A DNA stretch of 64,000 bases from Prescottella equi (GCF_020171745.1 NZ_JAIVAH010000029.1:62001-126000); one strand, 5' to 3'; positions 1 to 12,424 are shown, numbered from the stretch's first letter. The notes: generated by a model from the sequence alone, not told the origin. Numbers and translations are program-made.

Positions 1-1018
1 ACGCGAAACGTGACCCCAGCCCGACGACGCCGTCCCGCACGCCGAGAAACCGCCGCGCGGTCGCGATCCGGCCGGCCACATGCGACGCCCGGACCAGTCG
101 ACGCGTGGGGCGGCGTCGGGCCCGGTCGTAGCGCCGCAAGGCGTCGGGCACGGCATGTTCGGTGAGCAGTCGGCCGAGGGTGACGGCGTCGACCATCGCC
201 TCGCACGCGCCGCGGCCCAGGTTCGGGGCCATCGAGTGCGCGGCGTCGCCGATCAACGCGACGTTCCCGCGCACGTACGACGGCAGCGCCGGCGACTCGT
301 GGAGGTCGTGGTGCAACACGGTGTCGGGGTCGACCTGCTCGAGGATCTTGCGCACGTCCTGGTGCCAGTCGCCGAAACGGGTGCGCAGGAAGTCGACTCC
401 GTCCGGCGCGTCGGCGGGGGAGCGGACCGCCGCGAACCAGTTCACCAGGCCGCCCTCGCGTGGGGTGATGCCGAACAGCGCGCCGGGACCCCACGTCTCG
501 GTGACCGACGCGGTCTCGCCGGGGATCCACCCGCGCCATGCCGTCATTCCGGTGTATACGGGGCGGTAGCGGGAGCCGAACAGCACGTCGCGGGTGGCGC
601 TGCGGGTGCCGTCGGCCGCGACGACGACGTCGAATCCGGCGAGGGTGCCGAGATCGGGTGCGGCCTCGCCGAATCGGACGGTGCCGGCGGGGAGTCCGTC
701 CACGAGGATGCCCAGCAGCGCCGGGCGGGAGATCAGGTAGGCGGTGCGCCGCGCGCTGTCGACGCGGCCGATCACCGACCCGTCCGGTCGCAGGAAGGCC
801 GCGCGCTGCTGTCGCGCGCCGACATCGCGCACCCGGTCGCCGACCCCGGCCGCGTCCAGCGCGGCAATTGCCTGCGGCCACATGCCGAGTGCGGTGCCCG
901 TCGTCGGGGGCGCGGAGGAGCGTTCGAACACCGACACGTCCCACCCGCGGCGGATCAGGACGTTGGCGGCCGTCAGCCCACCGATGCCGCCACCGAGGAT
1001 CGCTGCCTTGCCAGCCAT
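1..1018 (-). CDS. FAD-dependent aromatic-type monooxygenase, C-terminus cut by window edge
   Basis: Reading the minus strand from an ATG at 1018 gives an open frame that runs off the left edge (about 339 codons visible). It opens with a Rossmann FAD-binding motif, AAILGGGIGGL, at residues 5-15. It also carries a DG motif (VVAADGTRSATR) and the second FAD/ribityl motif (ALIGDAAHSMAPNLGRG), the three signatures of the PHBH/UbiH flavoprotein monooxygenase family. Such enzymes hydroxylate aromatic or other cyclic substrates using NAD(P)H and O2. Substrate specificity cannot be read here. It is transcribed divergently from the YVTN gene, and no partner gene is visible on its downstream side because the window ends. 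Confidence 0.85.
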   Translation of the reverse strand, partial: MAGKAAILGGGIGGLTAANVLIRRGWDVSVFERSSAPPTTGTALGMWPQAIAALDAAGVGDRVRDVGARQQRAAFLRPDGSVIGRVDSARRTAYLISRPALLGILVDGLPAGTVRFGEAAPDLGTLAGFDVVVAADGTRSATRDVLFGSRYRPVYTGMTAWRGWIPGETASVTETWGPGALFGITPREGGLVNWFAAVRSPADAPDGVDFLRTRFGDWHQDVRKILEQVDPDTVLHHDLHESPALPSYVRGNVALIGDAAHSMAPNLGRGACEAMVDAVTLGRLLTEHAVPDALRRYDRARRRPTRRLVRASHVAGRIATARRFLGVRDGVVGLGSRFA

Positions 1019-1203
1019 GTGGGGGACCGTACCCGACCTGTGACGGCCCTTCCGGGCACCGCTGCGGTGAGGCCTCCCACCTCGGGTGTTTACAGGTCCG
1101 CGCGCGCGGCGTCCAATGGAGAGGAACGAAGATGCGCCGCCGTTGACGGTGCGTGAGCGCTGTCCGACTCCGGCGATTTGCCCTCTTGGAGAAGGGAAAG
1201 CGC

Positions 1204-2169
1204 ATGATCGCGATGTCCAGGTCCGCGGCACTGGTGGCGGTGTCCGTGGCGGGGCTCGTCCTGTCCGCACCGATCGTCCACGCGGACAACGTCACCGGGA
1301 CCATTCCGGTCGGCGCCGGTCCCACCGAGGTGGCGATCGCCCCCGACGGCTCCCGCGCCTACGTCACCAACTACTTCGACGCCACGGTCGCGGTCATCGA
1401 CACCGCGACCGACACCGTCACCGCGACGGTGCCGGTCGGCGGCTACCCGACCGACGTCGCGGTCGGCCCCGACGGTGCCCGCGCCTACGTGACCAACTCC
1501 GACGACGGCACGGTGTCCGTGATCGACACCACCGCCGGGGCGGTGGTGGCCACCGTCCCGGTCGGCGACGGTCCGGAGGGGGTCGCGGTCACCCCGGACG
1601 GTGCCCGGGCCTTCGTGTCGAACTACGACGGCGGCACGGTGTCGGTGATCGACACCCGCACGGACGCCGTCACCGCCACCGTCCCGGTCGGCCGGCTGCC
1701 CTCCGAGGTGGCGATCACCCCCGACGGCGCCCGCGTGTACGTCGCCGAGCAGGGCAGCGACGCGGTGGCGGTGATCGACACCGCGACGGCCGCGGTCGTC
1801 GGCAGCGTTCCGGTCGGCGACGGGCCGTTCGGGGTGGCGATCACGCCGGACGGCACCCGGGCCTACGTCACCGCGTGGGACAGCGACGCGGTGTCGGTGG
1901 TGGGTCTGCCGGTGAAGGCCGTCGTCGCGACCGTTCCGGTCGGGGACAGCCCGTTCGGCACCGCGATCACCCCGGACGGTGCCCGGGCGTACGTCACCAA
2001 CTACGCGAGCGACACGGTGTCGGTGATCGGTACCGCGGTCAACGCCGTCGTCGCGACCGTCACCGTCGGCGACAGTCCGTCCGCCGTGGCGATCACCCCG
2101 GACGGCACCCGGGCGTACGTGACGAACTATGACGGCGACTCGGTGTCGGTGGTCGCGATCGAGCCGTGA
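1204..2169 (+). CDS. Secreted seven-bladed YVTN beta-propeller protein
   Basis: The predicted protein has 321 residues. Residues 1-29 form a signal peptide ending near HADN. The remainder is seven consecutive repeats of about 42 residues, each containing a PDG-x-RAYVTN-type turn followed by D-x-TVSVID and a VPVG strand. Seven YVTN blades are enough to close one beta-propeller, and almost nothing is left outside it. Start: an ATG at 1204 follows a purine-rich GGAGAAGGGAAAG. An in-frame GTG at 1153 would bury the signal peptide, so I did not use it. YVTN propellers are extracellular binding scaffolds (surface-layer or cytochrome-like), and no active-site residues can be assigned. It stands alone between divergent and downstream genes. 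Confidence 0.85.
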   Translation: MIAMSRSAALVAVSVAGLVLSAPIVHADNVTGTIPVGAGPTEVAIAPDGSRAYVTNYFDATVAVIDTATDTVTATVPVGGYPTDVAVGPDGARAYVTNSDDGTVSVIDTTAGAVVATVPVGDGPEGVAVTPDGARAFVSNYDGGTVSVIDTRTDAVTATVPVGRLPSEVAITPDGARVYVAEQGSDAVAVIDTATAAVVGSVPVGDGPFGVAITPDGTRAYVTAWDSDAVSVVGLPVKAVVATVPVGDSPFGTAITPDGARAYVTNYASDTVSVIGTAVNAVVATVTVGDSPSAVAITPDGTRAYVTNYDGDSVSVVAIEP

Positions 2170-2555
2170 CACGACGGCGATACATCGCCCAACGATCGTG
2201 TCGATGCTGCAATCCGTCCGCCCGTCGGGCGCGAAACATTCGCTCTAGGCTGTGACGTGCACTTCATTTCCCCAGCAACGGGGAGGAAAACCACAGGTCA
2301 CGGCGTGGAGAGGGGAGCCTTGCTTGCGTTTCTCCCGGGTGCGTGAATTAACCTTTTCTCAACACGGTGGACTCATAGCCGTCTGAAACGCCCCAGAGCA
2401 ACGTCGCCGGGGCGGACGTCAGTCCCGTGCCGAGGCTCAACGAGGAGCCCTTCTCGGTCGGTGCCGCACAGTGTCGTGCAGGTACATGCTCTGCAGTTGT
2501 ATGACCATCAGCGCTGCTGGTCATCGGTGCATTTACGCATACGAAGGCAGTAGGT
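2170..2555 (+). other. 386-bp non-coding leader of gltBD
   Basis: No convincing coding frame or RNA gene is present. A TANNNT-type -10 hexamer (TAGGCT, around 2248) suggests a promoter about 300 bp upstream of gltB, which would leave a long 5' leader. The leader contains a nested hairpin: outer arms CCGAG 2430-2434 / CTCGG 2453-2457, inner arms GGCTC 2434-2438 / GAGCC 2444-2448. I looked for a GlnR box (gTnAC-n6-GaAAC) and saw no good match. I could not assign it to a known riboswitch class. Confidence 0.4.
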
Positions 2556-5500
2556 ATGAAGCATCTTCCCGGGCCCCAGGGGCTCTACCACCCGGCGAAC
2601 GAGCACGACGCGTGTGGCGTCGCGTTCGTCGTCGACATGCACGGTCGTCGCAGCCGGGACATCGTCGAGAAGGCGATCACCGCGCTGGTGAACCTCGAGC
2701 ACCGCGGTGCCGCGGGCTCCGAGCCCAACACCGGTGACGGCGCCGGCATCCTGCTCCAGGTCCCGGACCGCTTCCTGCGTGCCGTGGTCGACTTCGAGCT
2801 GCCCGCCGCGGGCGCGTACGCCACGGGTATCGCGTTCCTGCCGCAGGGCGACGCCGCCGCCGACGAGGCAGCCGCGGGCGTCGAGAAGATCGTCGCCGAG
2901 GAGGGCCTGACGGTTCTCGGCTGGCGTGCGGTCCCCACCGACGACTCGTCGCTCGGTTCGCTGGCGCAGGCTGCGATGCCGACGTTCCGTCAGGTGTTCA
3001 TCGGCTCGGCCGGTGACGCCGTCACCGACATGGACCTCGAGCGCCGCGCGTACGTCATCCGCAAGCGCGTCGAGCACGAGCTCGGCGACGGCGGTGCCGG
3101 CGAGGACGGCCCGGGTCGCGAGTCCGTGTACTTCCCCAGCCTGTCCGGCCAGACGTTCGTCTACAAGGGCATGCTCACCACCCCGCAGCTCAAGGGTTTC
3201 TACCTGGACCTGCAGGACGACCGCGTCGAGAGCTCGCTGGGCCTGGTGCACTCGCGCTTCTCCACCAACACGTTCCCGTCGTGGCCGCTGGCGCACCCGT
3301 TCCGCCGCGTCGCGCACAACGGTGAGATCAACACCGTCAGCGGCAACGAGAACTGGATGCGGGCCCGCGAGGCGCTCATCAAGTCCGACGTCTTCGGTGA
3401 GGGCGCGCTCGAGAAGATCTTCCCGGTCTGCACCCCGGGCGCCTCGGACACCGCGCGCTTCGACGAGGTGCTCGAGCTGCTGCACCTCGGTGGCCGCAGC
3501 CTGCCGCACGCCGTGCTGATGATGATCCCGGAGGCCTGGGAGCGCCACGAGAGCATGGATCCGGCCCGCAAGGCGTTCTACGAGTACCACTCGGCGCTCA
3601 TGGAGCCGTGGGACGGCCCGGCGTCGGTGTGCTTCACCGACGGCACCGTCGTCGGCGCCGTGCTCGACCGCAACGGCCTGCGTCCGTCGCGTGTGTGGGT
3701 CACCGAGGACGGCCTGGTCGTCATGGCGTCCGAGGTCGGCGTCCTCGACATCGCCCCGGAGAAGATCGTGCGCCGCATGCGCCTGCAGCCGGGCCGCATG
3801 TTCCTGGTCGACACCGCGCAGGGTCGCATCATCTCGGACGACGAGATCAAGTCGGAGCTCGCCGCGGCGCAGCCGTACCAGCAGTGGATCGACGAGGGCC
3901 TCGTCCAGATCGACGACCTGCCGGAGAGCAAGTACACGTACATGACCCACGACCGGGTCGTGCTGCGCCAGCAGATCTTCGGCTTCACCAACGAAGAGGT
4001 GAACCTGCTCGTCAAGCCGATGGCACTCACCGGTGGTGAGGCGCTGGGCTCGATGGGCACCGACACCCCGATCGCGGTGCTGTCGGCCCGTCCGCGGATG
4101 CTGTTCGACTACTTCCAGCAGCTGTTCGCGCAGGTCACCAACCCGCCGCTCGACGCCATCCGCGAGGAGATCGTCACGAGCCTGGGCGGCACCATCGGTC
4201 CCGAGGCCGACCTGCTGAACCCGTCGGCCGCGTCGTGCCGCCAGATCGCGCTGCCGTCGCCGATCCTGCACAACGACGACCTGTCGAAGCTGATCCACCT
4301 CAACGACAACGCGAAGTTCCCGCACTTCCGCAGCGTCGTCGTGCGCGGCGTGTACCCGGTCGCGCAGGGTGGCGAGGGTCTGCGCAAGGCCCTGGACACG
4401 GTGCGCGACAAGGTTTCCGAGGCCATCGCCGGCGGCGCCCGCATCATCGTGCTGTCGGACCGCGAGTCCAACGAGAAGTACGCGCCGATCCCGTCGCTGC
4501 TGCTCACCTCCGCGGTGCACCAGCACCTGGTGCGCGAGAAGACCCGCACCAAGGTCGGTCTGGTCGTCGAGTCCGGTGACGCCCGCGAGGTCCACCACAT
4601 GGCGGCGCTTCTCGGCTGCGGTGCCGCGGCGGTCAACCCGTACATGGCGTTCGAGACCATCGACGAGCTGCTGCAGAGCAACCAGCTGCAGGGGCTGAGC
4701 CTGGACAATGCCGTCTCGAACTACATCAAGGCCGCCGGCAAGGGCGTGCTGAAGGTGATGTCCAAGATGGGCATCTCGACGCTCGCGTCGTACACCGGTG
4801 CCCAGCTGTTCCAGGTGATCGGCCTGTCGCAGGAGCTCGTGGACGAGTACTTCACCGGTCTGCACTCCAACCTGGACGGCATCGGCCTGGACGAGATCGC
4901 AGCGGATGTCGCTGCGCGCCATGCCAATGCGTACCTGGATCGGCCGGAGCTGCGGGCGCACCGCGAGCTCGAGGTCGGTGGCGAGTACCAGTGGCGTCGT
5001 GAGGGCGAGTACCACCTGTTCAACCCGGACACGGTGTTCAAGCTCCAGCACGCCACCAAGACCGGCCAGTACGAGGTCTTCAAGGAGTACACCAAGCTGG
5101 TCGACGACCAGTCGGAGCGCCTGGCGTCGCTGCGCGGCCTGTTCAAGTTCAAGACCGGTCTGCGCGAGCCGATCTCGATCGACGAGGTGGAGTCGGCGGA
5201 GTCGATCGTCAAGCGCTTCTCGACCGGTGCGATGAGCTACGGCTCGATCTCCGCGGAGGCGCACGAGACCCTCGCGATCGCGATGAACCGTCTCGGTGGC
5301 CGCTCGAATTCCGGTGAGGGCGGCGAGCATCCGTCGCGCTTCACGCCGGACGAGAACGGTGACTGGCGCCGGTCGGCGATCAAGCAGGTCGCGTCGGGTC
5401 GCTTCGGTGTCACCTCGCACTACCTGAGCAACTGCACCGACATCCAGATCAAGATGGCGCAGGGCGCCAAGCCCGGTGAGGGTGGCCAGCTGCCGCCGCA

Positions 5501-7134
5501 CAAGGTGTACCCGTGGGTCGCCGAGGTGCGTGGCTCCACCCCGGGCGTCGGCCTCATCTCGCCGCCGCCGCACCACGACATCTACTCGATCGAGGATCTG
5601 GCGCAGCTGATCCACGACCTGAAGAACGCGAATCCGCAGGCGCGGATCCATGTCAAGCTGGTCTCGGAGATCGGCGTCGGCACCGTCGCCGCGGGTGTGT
5701 CGAAGGCGCACGCCGACGTCGTCCTCATCTCGGGTCACGACGGTGGCACCGGTGCGTCGCCGCTGACGTCGCTCAAGCACGCGGGTGCGCCGTGGGAGCT
5801 CGGCCTGGCCGAGACCCAGCAGACGCTGCTGCTCAACGGTCTTCGGGACCGCATCGTGGTCCAGGTCGACGGTCAGATGAAGACCGGGCGCGACGTCGTC
5901 ATCGCGACGCTGCTCGGCGGCGAGGAGTTCGGTTTCGCGACCGCACCGCTCGTCGTCTCGGGCTGCATCATGATGCGCGTGTGCCACCTCGACACCTGCC
6001 CGGTGGGTGTGGCGACGCAGAACCCGGTGCTGCGCAAGCGTTTCGCGGGCAAGCCCGAGTTCGTCGAGAACTTCTTCATGTTCATCGCCGAGGAGGTGCG
6101 CGAGCTGCTCGCCGAGCTGGGGTTCCGTACCCTGCAGGAGGCGGTCGGCCAGGTCGACGTGCTCGACACCACCGCGGCGCTCGAGCACTGGAAGGCGTCC
6201 AAGCTGGACCTGTCCCCGATCCTGCACAAGGTCGAGTCCGCGTTCGCGGACCAGGACCTGTACTGCTCGGGCACGCAGGAGCACGGCCTGGAGAAGGCCC
6301 TCGACCAGCAGCTCATCGAGCTGGCACGTCCGGCCCTCGACAAGGGCGAGGCCGTCGCGTTCGAGTCGGAGATCACCAACGTCAACCGCACGGTCGGCAC
6401 CATGCTCGGCCACGAGGTGACCAAGGCCTTCGGCGCGGAGGGGCTGTCGGACAACATGATCGACATCACCTTCACGGGTGCGGCCGGCAACAGCTTCGGT
6501 GCGTTCGTGCCGAAGGGCATGACGCTGCGCCTGCACGGCGACGCCAACGACTTCGTCGGCAAGGGCCTGTCCGGTGGACGCATCGTCGTCCGCCCGCCGC
6601 TGCAGACGGCCGAGGGCTTCGTGCCCGAGGAGAACATCATCGGCGGCAACGTGATCCTGTTCGGTGCCACCACGGGTGAGGCTCTCATCCGCGGCATCGT
6701 CGGCGAGCGATTCGCAGTCCGCAACTCCGGCGCCACCGCTGTCGTCGAGGGTGTGGGCGATCACGCGTGCGAGTACATGACCGGCGGCAAGGTGGTCATC
6801 CTGGGCAAGACCGGACGCAACTTCGGTGCCGGCATGTCCGGTGGTGTGGCGTTCATCTTCAACCCGGACCGTGATTTCGGGACCAACCTCAACACCGAGT
6901 TGGTCGATCTCGAGGACCTCAGCGTCGAGGATTTCGAGTGGCTGCACGGCGCCATCGAGCGCCACCGTGACGAGACCGGATCCGAGGTTGCGGCTCGGAT
7001 CCTCGCCGACTGGTCGCACCAGAAGGCACATTTCGCGAAGGTCATGCCGCGCGACTACAAGAAGGTCCTCGTCGCTATCGAGACCGCGAAGAAGAACGGA
7101 ACCAACGTGGACGACGCAATCATGGAGGCAGCTC

Positions 7135-7142
<8 letters not shown>
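2556..7142 (+). CDS. gltB: Glutamate synthase (NADPH) large subunit
   Basis: The 1528-residue protein has the usual full length for the GltB alpha subunit. With GltD it transfers the amide of glutamine to 2-oxoglutarate, yielding two glutamates. Cys20 (HDACGVAF) is the conserved N-terminal nucleophile exposed after propeptide removal, which marks the Ntn glutaminase domain. The FMN/synthase barrel follows ([22 protein letters not shown]). Three cysteines, Cys1137, Cys1143 and Cys1148, in a C-x5-C-x4-C pattern ligate the 3Fe-4S cluster. The C-terminal GXGXG beta-helix runs to the end. The gene overlaps gltD by 8 nt, so the two are translationally coupled. The ATG at 2556 places the propeptide at the expected length. 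Confidence 0.97.
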
Positions 7143-8586
<1,444 letters not shown>

Positions 8587-8635
8587 GCGGTCCGGCGGGG
8601 ACCAACGACGTTCCCCGCCGATCGCACCGAGCTCG

Positions 8636-8687
8636 AAGGCCCCGTTCCACGCATCGCCTCGCGTGGGACGGGGCCTTCGTCCTTTTT
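8636..8687 (+). terminator. Intrinsic-type terminator after gltD
   Basis: A 17-bp stem (8636-8652 with 8661-8677, one G-T wobble) with an 8-nt loop is followed by a T-rich tract, CGTCCTTTTT. A second, shorter hairpin (8593-8601 with 8612-8620) lies just upstream. Together they form a strong transcription end for gltBD. Confidence 0.85.
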
Positions 8688-8835
8688 CGATTCGAAATCG
8701 GGTTGAGCTGCAGGGTTATTTCTGGACGTTCGACCAGAAAACACTTTCGCAACGATCTTGCAACGGCTAAGGTCCGCCTCATGTGATTTCTGACACAACC
8801 GCCAAGTCGGGGGGCGGGCGACCCGAGGAGGATCA

Positions 8836-10659
8836 GTGTTTTCGTCGAAGATTCGTAGAGCGGCCGGCCCGCTCGTGGCCTTGGTCAGTGCAGCAGCGCT
8901 GACTTTGGCCATGGTCGGGACGGCAGGTGCGGACCCCACGGGGCCGCCGCCGTCGGCGACGTCGAACGACCAGACCGCCGACAACATGGGATGGAAGACC
9001 GAGGTCGTCAGCGTCAACGGCGTTCCCGGCAACGTCGCCAATCCCGGTGACACGGTGACGTACCGTTCCAGCGTCTGGGAGAACTCGCAGGTCGCCCTGA
9101 ACCTGGGTCGCTACCTCACCACGATCCGGCACAAGGCGCCCGCCGGGTTCGAATACCAGAGTGCGAGCACTTCGTTGGCCGGGACGATCACCAACGAAGG
9201 CAACAATGGAGTCAAGGCGGTCTGCACCGGCGGCGGTTGCAGCTCGGTGCCTCTCACCGGCGCAAAGGGCTTCAAGATCATCGGCAGCACCGTGCTGACC
9301 TTCACGACCACGTACAAGATTCCGGAGAACTTCGCGTTCGGCGACTACAACAGCGGGTTCGTCTTCGATGTGTACTCGTTCGGTAGCCAGCAGGGCAGCA
9401 ACACGTCCGGTGCGTTCGTGCGGGTCGAGGCCAAGCGCGACAACACCACGACGACCATCTCGGCGCCGGCCACCACGAGCAAGGGCAGTGAGACGACCCT
9501 GACAGCGACGGTCTCGCCGTCGACCGCCACGGGCACGGTGCAGTTCTTCGAGGGCACGAACCCGATCGGGGACCCGGTCGCGGTCAGCGGTGGTACCGCC
9601 TCGCTGGAGCACGTGTTCGACGAGATGGGTACCTACGCCGTCTCCGCGAAGTACACGGCGACAGGGCTTTTCAACAGTTCTGAGTCAGGAACGACACAGG
9701 TCGAGGTCGGCCCCGTGGCCACCGCCACCTCGGTAACCGTCCCGGCCACGGCCGAGGCGGGCTCGACGGTTCCCCTCCAGGCCACCGTCACTCCGGCGGA
9801 CGCCACGGGCACCGTGCAGTTCGCGATCAATGGCACCAACGTCGGTAGCCCGGTCCAGGTCAGCGGCGGCACGGCCACGCTGGACCACCGCTTCGACGAT
9901 CCAGGCAACTTCGCGGTGACTGCGAACTTCGTCGGTGGCTTCGGTATCGCAAACTCGGCCGCGACGGCTCAGCAGATCGCCGTCTCCTACGGCGCGTGGC
10001 AGACCACCACCGTGGTGGTCGAACCGGTGACCGCCGAGGCCGGTAGCCCGACCAACCTGATGGCGACGGTCCGCCCGATCCCGACCGGCGGCACCGTCAC
10101 CTTCTCGGTCGACGGCACCGAGGTCGGCACCGTCGACCTGGGCACCGCCGACGGCGTCGCGGCGCTCGAGCACACCTTCGATACCGCCGGGACCTATCAG
10201 GTGGTCGCCGCATTCGCCGGCACCGAGGGCTTCGGCGCCTCCACCTCCGCACCGTTCACGGCCACGGTCGCCCCGACCGCACCCGTCCTCACGGCGGTGA
10301 CCGCGGACCTGACGGTTCAGGGTCGGTCGGTGGTCGGTCAGACGGTCACGCTCACCGTGGACGTCGATCCGGCTGACGCGCAGGGCACCGTGCAGTTCTA
10401 CAAGGGCACCGAGGCCATCGGCGCCCCCGTGGCCGTCGTCGACGGCAAGGCGTCAGTCACCACCACGCTCGACTTCGAGGGAACGCAGCTGCTCACCGCC
10501 AAGTTCATCGGCGGCGAGGGCTTCCGTGACACGGTGTCGAATCCTGTGGTGCTGAACGTGTCTCCGGCGCCGGTGGCTCCGGAGCCGGGCGCCGGCAGCC
10601 TCGGCTCGCTGTTGGAAGGCCCGCTCGCCGGGCTGCTCGCCGGATCGATCGGAGGCTGA
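8836..10659 (+). CDS. Secreted Ig-like domain repeat protein
   Basis: The protein has 607 residues. Residues 1-32 form a Sec signal peptide (AAALTLAMVGTAGADP). An unassigned extracellular N-terminal domain (about 33-200) follows. The rest is a series of bacterial Ig-like (Big_3/Ig-like_3) domains, recognisable by repeated TVSPSTATGTVQFFEG / GGTASLEHVFDEMGTYAVSA-type strands about 85-100 residues apart. There is no LPXTG sorting signal and no membrane anchor. The protein ends in a Gly/Leu/Ser tail (GSLGSLLEG, then LAGLLAGSIGG). The GTG start at 8836 has a GAGGAGG ribosome site. It is followed immediately by a paralogous Ig-repeat gene, so the pair is probably co-transcribed. A cell-envelope or adhesion role is plausible but inferred only from the domain type. 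Confidence 0.85.
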   Translation: MFSSKIRRAAGPLVALVSAAALTLAMVGTAGADPTGPPPSATSNDQTADNMGWKTEVVSVNGVPGNVANPGDTVTYRSSVWENSQVALNLGRYLTTIRHKAPAGFEYQSASTSLAGTITNEGNNGVKAVCTGGGCSSVPLTGAKGFKIIGSTVLTFTTTYKIPENFAFGDYNSGFVFDVYSFGSQQGSNTSGAFVRVEAKRDNTTTTISAPATTSKGSETTLTATVSPSTATGTVQFFEGTNPIGDPVAVSGGTASLEHVFDEMGTYAVSAKYTATGLFNSSESGTTQVEVGPVATATSVTVPATAEAGSTVPLQATVTPADATGTVQFAINGTNVGSPVQVSGGTATLDHRFDDPGNFAVTANFVGGFGIANSAATAQQIAVSYGAWQTTTVVVEPVTAEAGSPTNLMATVRPIPTGGTVTFSVDGTEVGTVDLGTADGVAALEHTFDTAGTYQVVAAFAGTEGFGASTSAPFTATVAPTAPVLTAVTADLTVQGRSVVGQTVTLTVDVDPADAQGTVQFYKGTEAIGAPVAVVDGKASVTTTLDFEGTQLLTAKFIGGEGFRDTVSNPVVLNVSPAPVAPEPGAGSLGSLLEGPLAGLLAGSIGG

Positions 10660-10681
10660 CGACATGAGTGCAGGAGGATCG

Positions 10682-12424
10682 ATGAGTTCCAAGCTGTACC
10701 GCTACATCGCACCGGTCGCAGTAGGCGCGACGGTCGTTGCCGGCGCCGGCGTTCTGGGTGTTGGGGCCGCCTCCGCGGCGACGACCACCACACCGTTCAA
10801 CAACGCGTGCAAGGCGACGCCGTCGTCGAGTCTGGCCGGCGGGCCGCAGACTCAGGTGCAGGCGGCCTCGGTGACGGTCGACGCACCGGAAACGGTGGCA
10901 CCCGGTGAGGAGTTCGTGGTGACGATCTCGCCGCCGCCGATCTCGGTGCCCAACGATCTGGGTTCCGGCGCGAGTCTGTCGAACATCTCGCGGCTAAAGA
11001 TCGACGTGGCGATGCCGGAGAACGCGCAGTTCATCGGCGCCGAGGTGGTGGCCAACACCTCGTCGGGTATCTCCGGTGTCGCGCCCAACGTCCTCGTCGT
11101 CAACGAGCAGGGCAATGTGGATCCGAACGGGCAGATCATCCGTCTGTCCGGGAACAACCAGACGATCGGCAACGGCCCCAGTTCGGCGAAGAACTCCGAG
11201 GGCGGCATCAAGGCGAATGCGTCGGGCAGCACCACGACATTCCAGTTGCCCCAGGTCAAGGCCACCCTCAAGGCCGGCGCGGCGGGAAGTATCTCGATGA
11301 AGCTGCGCACGGCGGGTGCGGCCGGTCAGTTCGGCAATGACGCCAACTTCCTGACGTTCCTGCCGAGGGCCAGCGCGCCGGTCGTCGGCACCGTCTGGGC
11401 ACCCACCCAGTGTTCGCCGCGTGACAGCGACACCGGCCCGCTGAACGCGGGAGCCGGCCCGTTGGCCACGATCCAGATCCTGCGGCAGGCGGTCGCCACC
11501 GTGAGTTACCTGGACGGCCCGAGCGCAGTGACCAACGGCGGCGAGTTCACGCTCAACGCCACGGTCGTGCCCACCCCGGACAGCGGGCAGGTGCAGTTCA
11601 CCAAGGACGGCGAGGACATCGGCACGCCGGTCGATCTGGTGAACGGCAAGGCCTCGCTGACGCAGTCGATCGACACCGACGGCGACTACGCCTACGAGGC
11701 GAAGTTCCTGGGCGCCGAGTTCTTCAATGCGTCGTCCGCCTCGAAGACGGTCACGGTGACCTCGCAGGACATCCAGACCACCACGTCGGTCACCGGACCG
11801 GATCATGACGCCTACCGCGACCAGCCGGTGAACCTCACCGCGAAGGTCGAGCCGGGTGTCTCGGGCGGCACGGTGGCCTTCGAGGTCGACGGAACTCCGG
11901 TCGGCACCGCCGACGTGATGGATGACGGCGCCGCGGTGCTCCCGCACACCTTCACCACCAACGGCACGCACCGCGTGATCGCCCGCTACTCGGGCGCCGA
12001 GGGGATCTCTCCGTCGGTCTCGCTGCAGTACCCGGTCAGTGTCACCGAGGCGCCGGCCGCCGACGTGGCCACCACGATCGCGGTCGATCCGGTCGCGTCG
12101 ACCGCCAAGGGCTCGCCGGTGACGCTCACCGCGCGTCTGGATCCGGCTGATGCTCGGGGCACAGTGCAGTTCAAGCTCGGCGACGTGCTGCTCGGTGGAC
12201 CGGTGCGGGTGGATGCGAACGGCGTCGCGACGCTGACGACGTTCTTCCAGAACCCGGGCGACTTCGTCGTCACGGCCCAGTTCACTGCCGACGCCGGTTT
12301 CATCGACTCGGCAGCGAACCCGGTGAACGTCACGGTGACCGGCGATCCGGACACGATTCCGAACCCGGATGGCGGCGGAAGCCTCGCCGGACTCTCGGGG
12401 CTGTTCGGTAGCTTGGGCGGCTGA
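10682..12424 (+). CDS. Secreted Ig-like domain repeat protein, paralogue of upstream gene
   Basis: The protein has 580 residues from the ATG at 10682, which follows AGGAGG at 10672-10677. This start aligns MSSKLYRY with MFSSKIRR of the upstream paralogue. An ATG at 10664 is an alternative adding six residues. A signal peptide (to about residue 34, GAASAAT) precedes a unique domain with PPPIS and PENAQFIGAEV strands (about 40-240). Ig-like_3 repeats follow (TPDSGQVQFTKDG, DPADARGTVQFKLGD). The C-terminus is again a Gly/Leu/Ser tail (GGGSLAGLSGLFGSLGG) with no LPXTG. The N-terminal domains of the two neighbours differ more than their repeats, so they may bind different partners. The gene is 22 bp downstream of its paralogue and ends in a perfect hairpin. 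Confidence 0.85.
   Translation: MSSKLYRYIAPVAVGATVVAGAGVLGVGAASAATTTTPFNNACKATPSSSLAGGPQTQVQAASVTVDAPETVAPGEEFVVTISPPPISVPNDLGSGASLSNISRLKIDVAMPENAQFIGAEVVANTSSGISGVAPNVLVVNEQGNVDPNGQIIRLSGNNQTIGNGPSSAKNSEGGIKANASGSTTTFQLPQVKATLKAGAAGSISMKLRTAGAAGQFGNDANFLTFLPRASAPVVGTVWAPTQCSPRDSDTGPLNAGAGPLATIQILRQAVATVSYLDGPSAVTNGGEFTLNATVVPTPDSGQVQFTKDGEDIGTPVDLVNGKASLTQSIDTDGDYAYEAKFLGAEFFNASSASKTVTVTSQDIQTTTSVTGPDHDAYRDQPVNLTAKVEPGVSGGTVAFEVDGTPVGTADVMDDGAAVLPHTFTTNGTHRVIARYSGAEGISPSVSLQYPVSVTEAPAADVATTIAVDPVASTAKGSPVTLTARLDPADARGTVQFKLGDVLLGGPVRVDANGVATLTTFFQNPGDFVVTAQFTADAGFIDSAANPVNVTVTGDPDTIPNPDGGGSLAGLSGLFGSLGG

Noticed and set aside
80-1156. Plus-strand frames opposite the FAD monooxygenase
   Set aside because: The minus strand encodes three flavoprotein motifs in order. 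The plus frames are Arg/Ala-rich without family signal.
2170-2555. A known riboswitch (c-di-AMP, glutamine or 6C-type RNA) before gltB
   Set aside because: The ACGGGGA-like and hairpin pieces do not assemble into any consensus that I can align by eye.
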